From the IMG/VR virus record IMGVR_UViG_3300044678_001288, positions 1 through 39,881 of that record: DNA of 39,881 nt. One strand, written 5' to 3'. This document shows positions 7,784-14,405 of this stretch, in pieces (positions within the stretch are counted from its first letter, which is position 1; every line of letters begins with the position of its first letter). Source of the DNA: a virus. The position numbers and the translations under genes were made by a program. The notes beneath the pieces were generated by a model that saw only the letters and a program-made list of their open reading frames with translations, made no database searches and had not been told where the DNA came from.

Positions 7784-10500
7784 GCTACGATTCACAGACC
7801 AGCACGATCCTGATCAACAAGCTGCGCAAGGACGTCGACTCGTTGACGCTCAAGGTCGCGCTCATTGAGGACCGCAAGGCCTCGGGCACACCGGGCGGCA
7901 ATGGCGTGGCAACGACGTGGACGACACGCGACCTGAACACCGTAGCCAGCGATCCGAGCGGCCTGATCCTCGACCTGGCCAATAGCGAGTTCAAGTTGGC
8001 TGCCGGTGCCTACCAGATCCGGGTGATCAGCCCGTTCCACCATACCCGGGAGACCCGAATGCGGGTGTATGACGTCACCAACAGCGTGGTGATCGGATAC
8101 AGCGCCTCGGACGACGTCACCAACCAGGAGAGCCAGTACCTGCACACCAACGTGCGCATCACGCCGCACAAGGACACGGTGTACCGGCTGGAGTATTACA
8201 TCACCAGCAGCGGCGCATCGCACCTTGGCACCGACTCCTCGATCACCGGGGTTGATGAGATTTACACGGTCTGCGAGATCACCCGGCTCGACACCGGAGC
8301 CACCAAGCCACTCGGTGCCGGCGGTCTGCAGGGTCCGCAAGGGCCTGCTGGCCCCACCGGCCCTGCCGGCCCCCCGGGACCTACGGGCGGCGGCGTCACA
8401 AGCGTCAACGTCTCCGGCGGTCTGACAGGCCTTACGACCTCGGGCGGCCCGATTACCAGTAGCGGCACAATCACGCTGGGAGGGGTTTTAGCCGTGTCGG
8501 CAGGCGGAACCGGTGCAACCACCGAGGCGGCTGCCTTGACGAGCCTGGGGGCCTATCCTGCGTCGAATCCGAATGGCTACACGTCGAACACCGGCACGGT
8601 GACGTCCTTCGGGTTCACCAATGCCAACGGCGTGAGCGGTACGGTCACCAATCCGACCAGCACGCCCAACCTGACCGTATCCCTGGGTGCCATCACCCCG
8701 ACCTCGGTGGCTGCCTCGGGCACGGTTACCGGCAGCAACCTGTCGGGCAGCAACACCGGCGACCAGACCATCACGCTGACCGGGGATGTCACCGGGTCTG
8801 GCACGGGGTCCTTCGCTGCGACCATCGCCAACAACGCGGTGACCTTCGCCAAGGTGCAGCAGATTGCGACCGACAGGCTGATCGGGCGCGACAGTGCCGG
8901 CACGGGCAACGTTGAGGAGCTTACTGTCGGAGGCGGCGTAGAGTTTACGGGTTCCGGCATCCAGACCAGTGCCTTCACCGGGGACGTCACCAAGGCTGCC
9001 GGTGGTACGGCCCAGACAATCGCCACCAGCGCGGTGACCTACGCCAAGATCCAGGACATCTCGGCCGCCTCGAGACTGCTGGGCCGCGGTGCCGGTGCCG
9101 GTGCTGGGGTCGCCCAGGAGATCAGCCTAGGCACCGGCCTGTCGATGTCTGGCACCACGCTGTCGTCGACTACTGCCGGCTCTGTGACGTCGGTCGACGC
9201 TTCGGGCGGCACGACAGGCCTGACCTTCTCGGGCGGCCCTGTGACGACCACAGGAACGCTGACGCTGGCCGGCACGCTGGATGTGGCCAACGGTGGCACC
9301 GGAGCGACCACGGCTGCCGGAGCCCTGACCAGCCTCGGGGCCTACCCCAACAGCAACCCGGCCGGATACACCGCCAATGCCGGCACCGTGACCAACGTGT
9401 CGGCCTCGGGCGGTGCCAATATCTCGGTGGCTACCGGCAGCACCACCCCGGTGATCAGCCAGGTGGCGGCTACGACCACGCAGAACGGCTACATGACCTC
9501 GGCACAGGCCACCAAGCTCGACGGCATTGCCGCAGGGGCTTCGGTGACGTCTGTGGGCGTGGACGGTGGCACGACAGGCCTAACCACCACCGGCGGCCCG
9601 ATCACGTCGTCGGGGACCATTACGCTGGCCGGGACACTGGCTGTGGCCAATGGCGGTACCGGAGCCACCAGCGCAGCCAATGCGCTCACCAACCTCGGAG
9701 CCTACCCGGCGAGCAATCCCAGCGGCTACACCAACAATGCGGGCACGGTGACCAGCGTCAATGTGTCGGGAGGCAGCACCGGGCTCACGACTTCAGGAGG
9801 CCCGGTGACGGCCTCCGGCACCATCACCATCGACGGTGTTCTGAGTGTGGCCAATGGCGGCACCAGTAGCACCTCGGCATCCTCGGCCATCTCCTTCCTG
9901 GCCGGCGCAACGACCAACGGGCAGTATCTCCGAGGCAACGGCACCGTGGTGCAGATGTCAGCCATCCAGGCCGTCGACCTGCCGCAGATTGCCCTGGGCG
10001 GCTCTGCAGTCAGCGGCACGCTCGGCGTGATCAACGGCGGCACAGGCCAGTCCAACGTCTACAGCGACGGCGACCTGCTCATTGGAAAGAGCATCGGGAG
10101 CACGCTCGCCCGGGCAAAGCTCACCGCGGGCACAAACATCACCATCACCAACGGCTCCGGCACGATCACCATCGCAGCCACAGGCACTGGCACCGGCGAC
10201 GTGGTGGGACCCGGCAGCGCGACGGATGGCGACTTCGTTCTGTTCGATGGTGCCACCGGCAAGTTGATCAAAGGGGCGAGCTACCGCCAGTCGGGCGGCG
10301 ACTTTATTGGGCCGATTGGCGGCAGCTCGATGATTGACGGGTTTGTCTACATCCCGGCCGGCTCCGGGGCTCCGACAGGCACTCCGACCAATGTTTCCGG
10401 CACCAATGTCCCGATGTTTTTCCACACCAACAACTCGACCAACACCAACGTGTTGTACATCCACAACGGATTCGCTTGGAAATCGGTTGCTCTAACCTAA
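7780..10500 (+). CDS. Tail fibre with jelly-roll-like N-terminus, collagen-like segment and repeats
   Basis: A 906-residue fibre. Residues about 1-45 are a short coiled coil. Residues 45-175 (GAYQIRVISPFHHTRETRMRVYD...) resemble a C1q/TNF-type beta sandwich. Residues 185-202 are six Gly-Pro-X triplets (GPQGPAGPTGPAGPPGPT), a collagen-like rod. Residues 206 to about 700 hold four copies of a 40-63 residue repeat (VTSV..SGG.TGLT..GGP.T..GT) separated by fibre sequence such as AGTGNVEELTVGGG. The C-terminus (from about 790) is unrelated and could bind the receptor. Jelly roll before collagen is the reverse of the usual eukaryotic C1q order. The start overlaps the upstream stop (ATGA). A trimeric fibre is likely. 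Confidence 0.88.
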   Translation: MSYDSQTSTILINKLRKDVDSLTLKVALIEDRKASGTPGGNGVATTWTTRDLNTVASDPSGLILDLANSEFKLAAGAYQIRVISPFHHTRETRMRVYDVTNSVVIGYSASDDVTNQESQYLHTNVRITPHKDTVYRLEYYITSSGASHLGTDSSITGVDEIYTVCEITRLDTGATKPLGAGGLQGPQGPAGPTGPAGPPGPTGGGVTSVNVSGGLTGLTTSGGPITSSGTITLGGVLAVSAGGTGATTEAAALTSLGAYPASNPNGYTSNTGTVTSFGFTNANGVSGTVTNPTSTPNLTVSLGAITPTSVAASGTVTGSNLSGSNTGDQTITLTGDVTGSGTGSFAATIANNAVTFAKVQQIATDRLIGRDSAGTGNVEELTVGGGVEFTGSGIQTSAFTGDVTKAAGGTAQTIATSAVTYAKIQDISAASRLLGRGAGAGAGVAQEISLGTGLSMSGTTLSSTTAGSVTSVDASGGTTGLTFSGGPVTTTGTLTLAGTLDVANGGTGATTAAGALTSLGAYPNSNPAGYTANAGTVTNVSASGGANISVATGSTTPVISQVAATTTQNGYMTSAQATKLDGIAAGASVTSVGVDGGTTGLTTTGGPITSSGTITLAGTLAVANGGTGATSAANALTNLGAYPASNPSGYTNNAGTVTSVNVSGGSTGLTTSGGPVTASGTITIDGVLSVANGGTSSTSASSAISFLAGATTNGQYLRGNGTVVQMSAIQAVDLPQIALGGSAVSGTLGVINGGTGQSNVYSDGDLLIGKSIGSTLARAKLTAGTNITITNGSGTITIAATGTGTGDVVGPGSATDGDFVLFDGATGKLIKGASYRQSGGDFIGPIGGSSMIDGFVYIPAGSGAPTGTPTNVSGTNVPMFFHTNNSTNTNVLYIHNGFAWKSVALT
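8395..9870 (+). repeat. Four in-frame repeats in the tail fibre gene
   Basis: Copies begin at 8395, 9184, 9544 and 9748. The first three run about 190 bases, from VTSV to GAYP.SNP.GYT; the fourth diverges after about 40 codons. Copies 3 and 4 are adjacent, while copies 1 and 2 are separated by unrelated fibre sequence. They could recombine to change fibre length. Confidence 0.85.
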
Positions 10501-10512
10501 CCTGAAGGCCCC

Positions 10513-10773
10513 ATGAAACACTCCTTCCCCTGCGTCGAATCAATGCGGCGCGTGAACCTCTCCAACGGTCGAGTGGTGCGCGTCTGGCGCGACCGCACCA
10601 AGGAGAACCTGTCGGCCTCCTACGACGACGCGGACATCGTGTCGACCTGCATCGCCAATGCCACCAACGACACGCAGCTCCTGGCCGCACTGGCCAAATT
10701 GAAGGGCGTGAACGCTGTCGAGCTGGTCGACGCCAACGGCCAGGGCACCGTGGTCTACACCGCCTGGCCGTGA
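10513..10773 (+). CDS. Hypothetical protein
   Basis: An 86-residue acidic protein beginning MKHSFPCVESMRRVNL. It looks like a small alpha/beta domain: strands (VNLSNGRVVRVWRD), a helical centre (TNDTQLLAALAKLKG) and a last strand (GTVVYTAWP). GAAGG lies 5 bases upstream. It follows the fibre gene closely and its stop overlaps the next start (GTGA). It could be a fibre-associated or chaperone protein by position only. Confidence 0.75.
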   Translation: MKHSFPCVESMRRVNLSNGRVVRVWRDRTKENLSASYDDADIVSTCIANATNDTQLLAALAKLKGVNAVELVDANGQGTVVYTAWP

Positions 10774-10943
10774 CCTACCGCAACCGTGCAAACCGGGCGA
10801 TAGTGGTCGAAATACTGGCCGATACAGCGGAGCTGCGTTTGGGCGAGCTGCGGTGGCCCGTGGTGGTCTACCGCCGGCTCGACAACGGCACGATCTACGT
10901 GCGCTCGAGGGCCGAGTTCGAGGCCAAGTTCTGCCCTGAGTGA
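10770..10943 (+). CDS. Small hypothetical protein, GTG start
   Basis: A 57-residue ORF starting with GTG that overlaps the upstream stop (GTGA), the junction style common in this genome. It is basic with beta-rich C-terminal sequence (WPVVVYRRLDNGTIYVRS, then RAEFEAKF). It is the last gene of the late run before a gap of about 130 bases. Family unknown. Confidence 0.65.
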   Translation: MTYRNRANRAIVVEILADTAELRLGELRWPVVVYRRLDNGTIYVRSRAEFEAKFCPE

Positions 10944-11075
10944 CCCCTGTTTGACCCCTGCAAACATTGGGTTTTCTTCAAAATCTACAGAAAAACAGTT
11001 TTCTCTGTAGACGGGAAGCGTGGTCTAGGGCATCTTGATCACGTCGAAGGCAACAACAGCAAACCAAAGCAAAAC
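10941..11075 (+). promoter_or_regulatory. Late/early boundary gap: direct repeats, hairpin and A-rich leader
   Basis: TGACCCCTG occurs twice, 11 bases apart (10941 and 10952). The second copy continues into ACCCCTGCAAACATTG (10954-10969), which recurs exactly at 25060-25075. A hairpin at 10984-11011 pairs TCTACAGAAAA with TTTTC-TC-TGTAGA around loop ACAG, with a two-base bulge. No T run follows, so it is not a standard terminator. The gap ends in an A/C-rich leader before the gene at 11076. I see no convincing -35/-10 pair. The place suggests a transcription signal separating late from early genes. Confidence 0.55.
10954..10969 (+). repeat. 16-base direct repeat, copy 1
   Basis: ACCCCTGCAAACATTG is found exactly here and at 25060-25075, in the two clearest module-boundary gaps of the genome. 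It may be a shared binding site or promoter element. Confidence 0.6.
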
Positions 11076-11076
11076 A
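11062..11076 (+). repeat. Repeated A-rich leader sequence, copy 1
   Basis: AACCAAAGCAAAACA lies directly before (and includes the A of) the ATG at 11076. The same 15 bases occur at 12405-12419 before the ATG at 12422. The leader is A/C-rich, unstructured and has no Shine-Dalgarno, so it may serve SD-independent initiation. Confidence 0.6.
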
Positions 11077-11276
11077 TGAGCAACACCCACCATCCTATCG
11101 CCTGCTCCAAGTTCTCCACTTCAACCCTTCGCCGTCTGGCTAAGAAGAATCTTTTCTTGGTCAGCGCGACATGGATCACAGGTACAGATGGCAGCTACGC
11201 CAACGGAGAGACCGCCTTCCTTGTTAGCGACGGACGGATGCTAACTTTGCTTCAAGTTCTCAAGGCAGCAAACTGA
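11076..11276 (+). CDS. Small hypothetical early protein
   Basis: A 66-residue basic protein (MSNTHHPIACSKFSTS...). A short helix (TSTLRRLAKKNLF) is followed by beta-like sequence (LVSATWITGTDGSYANGETAFLVSDG). It is the first gene after the late/early boundary and is less GC-rich than its neighbours. It has an A-rich leader. Function unknown; early host-interaction proteins often look like this. Confidence 0.7.
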   Translation: MSNTHHPIACSKFSTSTLRRLAKKNLFLVSATWITGTDGSYANGETAFLVSDGRMLTLLQVLKAAN

Positions 11277-11351
11277 CAACTTTAGGCCCGGGTGGGGCCA
11301 ATACCACCCAACCAGGGGCGCGACTGGCCAACGCGCGGAACTATCTACACC
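11274..11351 (+). promoter_or_regulatory. Degenerate copy of the GG-pentad/hairpin element
   Basis: This gap opens with TGACAACTTT, then GG at 11285, 11290 and 11295 (5-base spacing), then GCCAATACC, matching the array end of the copy at 12286 (GCCAATAAAC). A perfect hairpin at about 11317-11336 pairs GCGCG with CGCGC around ACTGGCCAA. GGAACTATCTACACC then leads to the ATG at 11352, resembling GGCAACTTTCACAAC before the ATG at 13343. A competing stem GGGTGG/CCACCC overlaps the array. The conserved RCGGTA loop is absent. Confidence 0.5.
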
Positions 11352-11951
11352 ATGAAACCATTTAATCAACTGACCGATTCCGAGGTTCTCAACCTCTCTA
11401 ACGAAGACCTTAACGATTCCATCCTATTGGAGGCAATCGATCGAGGTATCCAACCTCCAATCACACTTTCAGAAGCGCTTCGCCGCAGCGAGTGGCGCGG
11501 TTACACAAAACCCGCTGAGTCCATCAAGGTGTTTACGTTCAAGATTGGATACCACAGCTCCAACTTTGGTTTCCTTGACGAGAAGTTAGCCGAGAAAGCT
11601 CTTGAGGGAATGGTCTGCGTTGAGGAGAACAGCTACAGCCATCCCAAAATCAAAATTACCAGCGACACTCCTCAGATTGTTGTAAAGTACATCGGTGTCG
11701 AAGCTGGTTCGCAGAAGGCTTCAAAATTCGAGGAGTTCACACAGGACGACACTGAGTTTAACAAGGTGCGCGACGAGTGCCTTGAGAAACACAGCGAGGT
11801 GCGCCAACAAGCGTACAACGCGAAGGTTAGGCAGGAGAAGCGCACCGAGTACCTGCGCCTTGCCCGTGGCGACGAAGCGATTGCAAGAGCCTTCTGGTCT
11901 AAGGTGGAAGCCGGTGAGTGGCCTGCCGATATCAACGGAGGGGCCCAGTGA
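11352..11951 (+). CDS. Hypothetical early protein
   Basis: A 199-residue protein from ATG 11352 (MKPFNQLTDSEVLNL). The frame opens at GTG 11292, but that lies in hairpin sequence, so the ATG is preferred. The N-terminus is helical (EVLNLSNEDLNDSILLEAIDR), the middle beta-like, and the C-terminus a charged helix (RQQAYNAKVRQEKRTEYLRLA). It is relatively AT-rich. The stop overlaps the GTG of the lysozyme-like gene. I do not recognise it. Confidence 0.75.
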   Translation: MKPFNQLTDSEVLNLSNEDLNDSILLEAIDRGIQPPITLSEALRRSEWRGYTKPAESIKVFTFKIGYHSSNFGFLDEKLAEKALEGMVCVEENSYSHPKIKITSDTPQIVVKYIGVEAGSQKASKFEEFTQDDTEFNKVRDECLEKHSEVRQQAYNAKVRQEKRTEYLRLARGDEAIARAFWSKVEAGEWPADINGGAQ

Positions 11952-12280
11952 GCACGATTTCCAACCTAATCACCGCCCTGATCATCGTCGAGTCCTCGGG
12001 CAACGATCAGGCCATCGGCGACAACGGACGCGCCCTAGGCCCCCTCCAGATCCACCGCGGGGTGGTTCTGGATGTAAACCGGATCACTGGGAGCCACTAC
12101 CGGCACCAAGACATGACCAACAGGGTGGCGGCCCGTGCGGTGTGTGAGGCTTACCTGAAGCACTACGGCCGCGGAGCCACCACCGAGCAGTTGGCCCGCA
12201 TTTGGAATGGGGGCCCGACTGGGGACCGTAAGACGGCCACGCTGTCCTACTGGCGCCGGATACAGAAGGCGATCAAATGA
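11948..12280 (+). CDS. Lysozyme-like peptidoglycan hydrolase
   Basis: A 110-residue protein from GTG 11948, chosen because it overlaps the upstream stop and follows GGAGGGG. It carries LIIVESSGNDQAIGD (E15 the likely catalytic acid), RALGPLQIH and a late LARIWNGGP motif. This is the compact lysozyme/transglycosylase fold in which the Glu of ESSG cleaves the glycan backbone. It has no signal peptide, so it would need a holin; holin candidates lie at 33.8-34.1 kb. It is the only cell-wall glycosidase I can find, hence the endolysin candidate, yet it sits in the early module away from the lysis-like genes. Confidence 0.75.
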   Translation: MSTISNLITALIIVESSGNDQAIGDNGRALGPLQIHRGVVLDVNRITGSHYRHQDMTNRVAARAVCEAYLKHYGRGATTEQLARIWNGGPTGDRKTATLSYWRRIQKAIK

Positions 12281-12285
12281 TTTTA

Positions 12286-12386
12286 CGAGGCCTGGCGATG
12301 CCGGGCTGGGTGTGGCCAGGCGAGTCGTTGTCTGGCTCGGCAAGCCAATAAACGCCTGCCGGTGGGCGGTATCACCGGACACTTTC
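12286..12386 (+). promoter_or_regulatory. GG-pentad array plus RCGGTA hairpin, copy 1
   Basis: GG stands at the end of successive 5-base units from 12286 to 12340 (11 units, 8 exact). The array ends in CAAGCCAATAAACG. A hairpin at 12359-12378 pairs CCGGTG with CACCGG around GGCGGTAT; a G.U pair can close this to loop GCGGTA. ACACTTTC follows. The element fills the gap before the gene at 12422. It matches the three copies at 13016-13337 in layout, while the stem sequence differs. Confidence 0.75.
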
Positions 12387-12404
12387 GGTAAACAAAAACA
12401 AGGC

Positions 12405-12419
12405 AACCAAAGCAAAACA
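12405..12419 (+). repeat. Repeated A-rich leader sequence, copy 2
   Basis: AACCAAAGCAAAACA, identical to 11062-11076, ends two bases before the ATG at 12422. There is no Shine-Dalgarno. Confidence 0.6.
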
Positions 12420-12421
12420 AC

Positions 12422-13006
12422 ATGAAGCAGATCAAAGTCAAACTCACCGGGCTGCGGCCCCTCATCATGCACAACGGCCTGATGGCGGATCCCACCAACC
12501 CATACACCGTGGCCATCAAAAAGATCACCTCCAAGGGATCCAAGAAGATGACCATACACGATCACCAAGAGCGCGACCGCTTGGAGTGGGAGGCTGGCCT
12601 TTACTGGTCCGAGGCAGAGGGCGGCATGGTCATGCCTTCCGACAACATCGAGCGCTGCATCCAGGAGGGCGCCAAGAAGAGCCGCCTGGGCAAGGACTTT
12701 GCAGCCGCGGTGTTTGTCTCGGAGCCCGAGCTAGTTGTCCACCACCGGAAGATCGGCCAGTCGAAGGAGCAGATCTACCAAGACCCGGCCTACACCATCC
12801 GAAAAGGTGTCAAGGTTCAGCTCGCCAGGATCATTCGGATCCGGCCGCTGATTCCAACCGGCTGGTGGCTGGCTTGCACCATCGAGTTCGATGAAAGCAT
12901 CGTCAACCAGGCGCAGGTGATCGACTCCACACGGGAGGCCGGCGCCATCATTGGCCTGGGCGACTGGCGGCCAAAGTTCGGCCGGTTCACTGTCGAGGTG
13001 GTTTAA
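12422..13006 (+). CDS. Conserved phage protein with MHNG and GLGDWRP motifs
   Basis: A 194-residue protein. It begins with a strand and turn (KVKLTGLRPLIMHNG), has a helical middle with a GGMVMPSDNIERCI motif, and ends AIIGLGDWRPKFGRFTVEVV. I recall this start/end pair from many phage proteins of similar length annotated as hypothetical. The layout (strand, LIMHN, late glycine-rich loop and final strand) is reminiscent of RAMP/Cas7-like ferredoxin folds, which would suggest RNA binding; this is speculation. It is flanked on both sides by the GG-pentad/hairpin elements, so it is a candidate partner for them. Confidence 0.8.
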   Translation: MKQIKVKLTGLRPLIMHNGLMADPTNPYTVAIKKITSKGSKKMTIHDHQERDRLEWEAGLYWSEAEGGMVMPSDNIERCIQEGAKKSRLGKDFAAAVFVSEPELVVHHRKIGQSKEQIYQDPAYTIRKGVKVQLARIIRIRPLIPTGWWLACTIEFDESIVNQAQVIDSTREAGAIIGLGDWRPKFGRFTVEVV

Positions 13007-13015
13007 TTTTCTCAG

Positions 13016-13115
13016 GGCGCGTCATGGCGAGGCTAGACGGGGCACGGCCCGGCGGGGCCTGGCGCGGCTAGGCAAGGCAACACGCGACCCGGCGCGGTAT
13101 CCGGGACAATTTTTC
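13016..13115 (+). promoter_or_regulatory. GG-pentad array plus RCGGTA hairpin, copy 2
   Basis: Thirteen 5-base units from 13016 to 13080; 11 begin GGC, and the others GTC and GAC. The array ends GGCAAGGCAACACG. A hairpin at 13088-13105 pairs CCCGG with CCGGG around CGCGGTAT. ACAATTTTTC follows (13106-13115). A short stem with a T run resembles an intrinsic terminator and could stop transcription from the upstream gene, but this does not explain the phased array. Confidence 0.8.
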
Positions 13116-13117
13116 GG

Positions 13118-13207
13118 GGTCGGGCTCGGCGCGGCAGGGAGCGGCAAGGCAGGGCACGGCCAGGCAAGGCAACACGTCACTGGGTACGGTAACCCAGACA
13201 ATTTTTC
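13118..13207 (+). promoter_or_regulatory. GG-pentad array plus RCGGTA hairpin, copy 3
   Basis: Eleven uninterrupted GG dinucleotides at exact 5-base spacing (13118 to 13168). The array end, GGCAAGGCAACACG, is identical to copy 2. A hairpin at 13180-13197 pairs CTGGGT with ACCCAG around ACGGTA, followed by ACAATTTTTC. The stem shares almost no sequence with copies 2 and 4, yet pairing is perfect, which is covariation within one genome. Confidence 0.82.
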
Positions 13208-13209
13208 AG

Positions 13210-13337
13210 GGATAGGTATGGCACGGCGGTGCGAGGCCGGGCGAGGCACGGTCCGGCTTGGATCGGCTCGGCGTGGACGGGCCTGGCAAGGCTTGGCAAC
13301 AACGCTTTCCGGTGTGCGGTAACACCGGGCAACTTTC
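13210..13337 (+). promoter_or_regulatory. GG-pentad array plus RCGGTA hairpin, copy 4
   Basis: Eighteen units from 13210 to 13296, 17 with GG in phase. The array ends GGCAACAACG. A hairpin at 13309-13328 pairs CCGGTGT with ACACCGG around GCGGTA. GCAACTTTC follows and the next gene's ATG is at 13343, so this copy is part of that gene's 5' leader. Together copies 2-4 fill the 336-base gap between genes; I see no other feature in it. Confidence 0.82.
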
Positions 13338-13342
13338 ACAAC

Positions 13343-13816
13343 ATGGAAACACAAGACATGATCAACGAAGAAGAGGTCCGGCGCCTTCCGCTCTGGAAGG
13401 ACTGGATCGAACGCAACGAGCACCGGCTGGCCTATGGCCTGACCGTGACCACCGAGGAGCTGGAGGCAGCCCTTGAAGAAAAAGCCGCCACAATGGCCTT
13501 CCAGATGGCAACACACAGCATTCGCGTGGTGCTGCGGCACCGAGGGATGAACTTTAGCCAGCGGGGACTTCGCGGGGCTGGCTTCCAGATTCTGCCACCC
13601 AACACAAACGCCGACGAAATGGAGCACCTGAACCGGGTGGCCATGAACAGTCTCAAGGCCTCGGTGATCCTGGGCACCAGGACAAATCTGAACCTTCTCT
13701 CCGACTGCGAGCGCAAACGCCATGAGTCGGTCACCGAAAAGATGGCGCACAGGCTGGCCCTACTGGGCCGGTCAAACACCAGCCTCGGCCAGGAGATCTC
13801 GAAACAGCTCGCTTAA
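13343..13816 (+). CDS. Hypothetical phage protein, probable regulator or replication accessory
   Basis: A 157-residue protein from ATG 13343 (METQDMINEEEVRRL). An open frame reaches back to 13229, but that part is GG-array sequence and is excluded. A helix (TTEELEAALEEKAATMAFQ) precedes a basic segment (VVLRHRGMNFSQRGLRGAGF), and the C-terminus is helical and basic (RKRHESVTEKMAHRLALLGR). From memory, phage proteins with RGMNF...RG.GF and similar C-termini occur beside replication genes and may bind nucleic acid. The stop overlaps the next start (TAATG). Confidence 0.75.
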   Translation: METQDMINEEEVRRLPLWKDWIERNEHRLAYGLTVTTEELEAALEEKAATMAFQMATHSIRVVLRHRGMNFSQRGLRGAGFQILPPNTNADEMEHLNRVAMNSLKASVILGTRTNLNLLSDCERKRHESVTEKMAHRLALLGRSNTSLGQEISKQLA

Positions 13817-13953
13817 TGACCAAACCGAAAACCATCAACGTGACACCCACCACCCACAAGGCCCTGCGAGAGTACTGCCTCGCCGCCGGCCTCAAACTGC
13901 AGGCCGTGGCCGACAAGGCGATTCAGGCCTGGCTCCGAAAGGCATCGAAGTGA
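13816..13953 (+). CDS. Ribbon-helix-helix-like small DNA-binding protein A
   Basis: A 45-residue protein: MTKPKTINVTPTTHKAL, then REYCLAAGLKLQAVAD and a final basic helix. A beta strand followed by two helices with ..HK.L.EY....G.KLQ.VAD.A is the ribbon-helix-helix (Arc/CopG-like) pattern; such proteins dimerise and bind operators. The protein at 14626 is a clear paralogue. It overlaps the upstream stop, and its own stop overlaps the GTG of the next gene. Confidence 0.75.
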   Translation: MTKPKTINVTPTTHKALREYCLAAGLKLQAVADKAIQAWLRKASK

Positions 13954-14405
13954 AGCGCATCCTAGCAATTGACCCGGGCCTGTCCGGCGGCCTGGCGCAC
14001 TACGGCCCCAGCGGTGTGACGCTGGATGCCATGCCTGCCACCGACGCCGATGTGCGCGACCTGGTGCTCGACAGGCTGGGTGTGTCCGACGTGGTCTACA
14101 TCGAGAAGGTGGGCGGTTACGTCGGCGGCAAGGGCGCTCCCGGGTCGGCCATGTTCAACTTCGGGCGCAATGTGGGCTTCCTGCACGGACTGATCGCAAG
14201 CACTAAGACCCGGGTGATCGAGGTGCCGCCGCAGACCTGGCAGAAGACCATTCAGGCAGGCACCAAGGCCACGCACGGCGACCGGTGGAAGGCTCACCTA
14301 AAGCAGATCGCGCAGCAGCGGCAGCCGAGGCTGACGATTACGCTGAAGACCGCGGACGCTGTGCTGATCCTCGAGCACGCTATGATTGCGGAGGGCCTCA
14401 AGTGA
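13950..14405 (+). CDS. RuvC-like Holliday-junction resolvase/nuclease
   Basis: A 151-residue protein from GTG 13950 (GTGA overlap). RILAIDPGLSGGLA is the first RuvC strand with D8; YIEKVGG supplies E52; TADAVLILEHA supplies D136. These three acidic residues match the two-metal active site of the RNase H-like RuvC family. VPPQTWQKTIQAG is the usual phage-resolvase segment before the final helix. Phage versions debranch replication intermediates before packaging and may degrade host DNA. It lies in the early operon upstream of the replication genes. Confidence 0.88.
   Translation: MKRILAIDPGLSGGLAHYGPSGVTLDAMPATDADVRDLVLDRLGVSDVVYIEKVGGYVGGKGAPGSAMFNFGRNVGFLHGLIASTKTRVIEVPPQTWQKTIQAGTKATHGDRWKAHLKQIAQQRQPRLTITLKTADAVLILEHAMIAEGLK

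Noticed and set aside
10984-11011. Hairpin read as a rho-independent terminator
   Set aside because: The stem is AT-rich with a bulge and is followed by CGGGAAGCG rather than a T run, so I list it only as a structure in the boundary gap.
12951-13322. Open frame of 123 residues across the GG-pentad arrays
   Set aside because: The translation is Arg/Gly/Ala repeats produced by the 5-base GG phasing, it overlaps the end of a real gene, and it has no start context. It is a by-product of the array.
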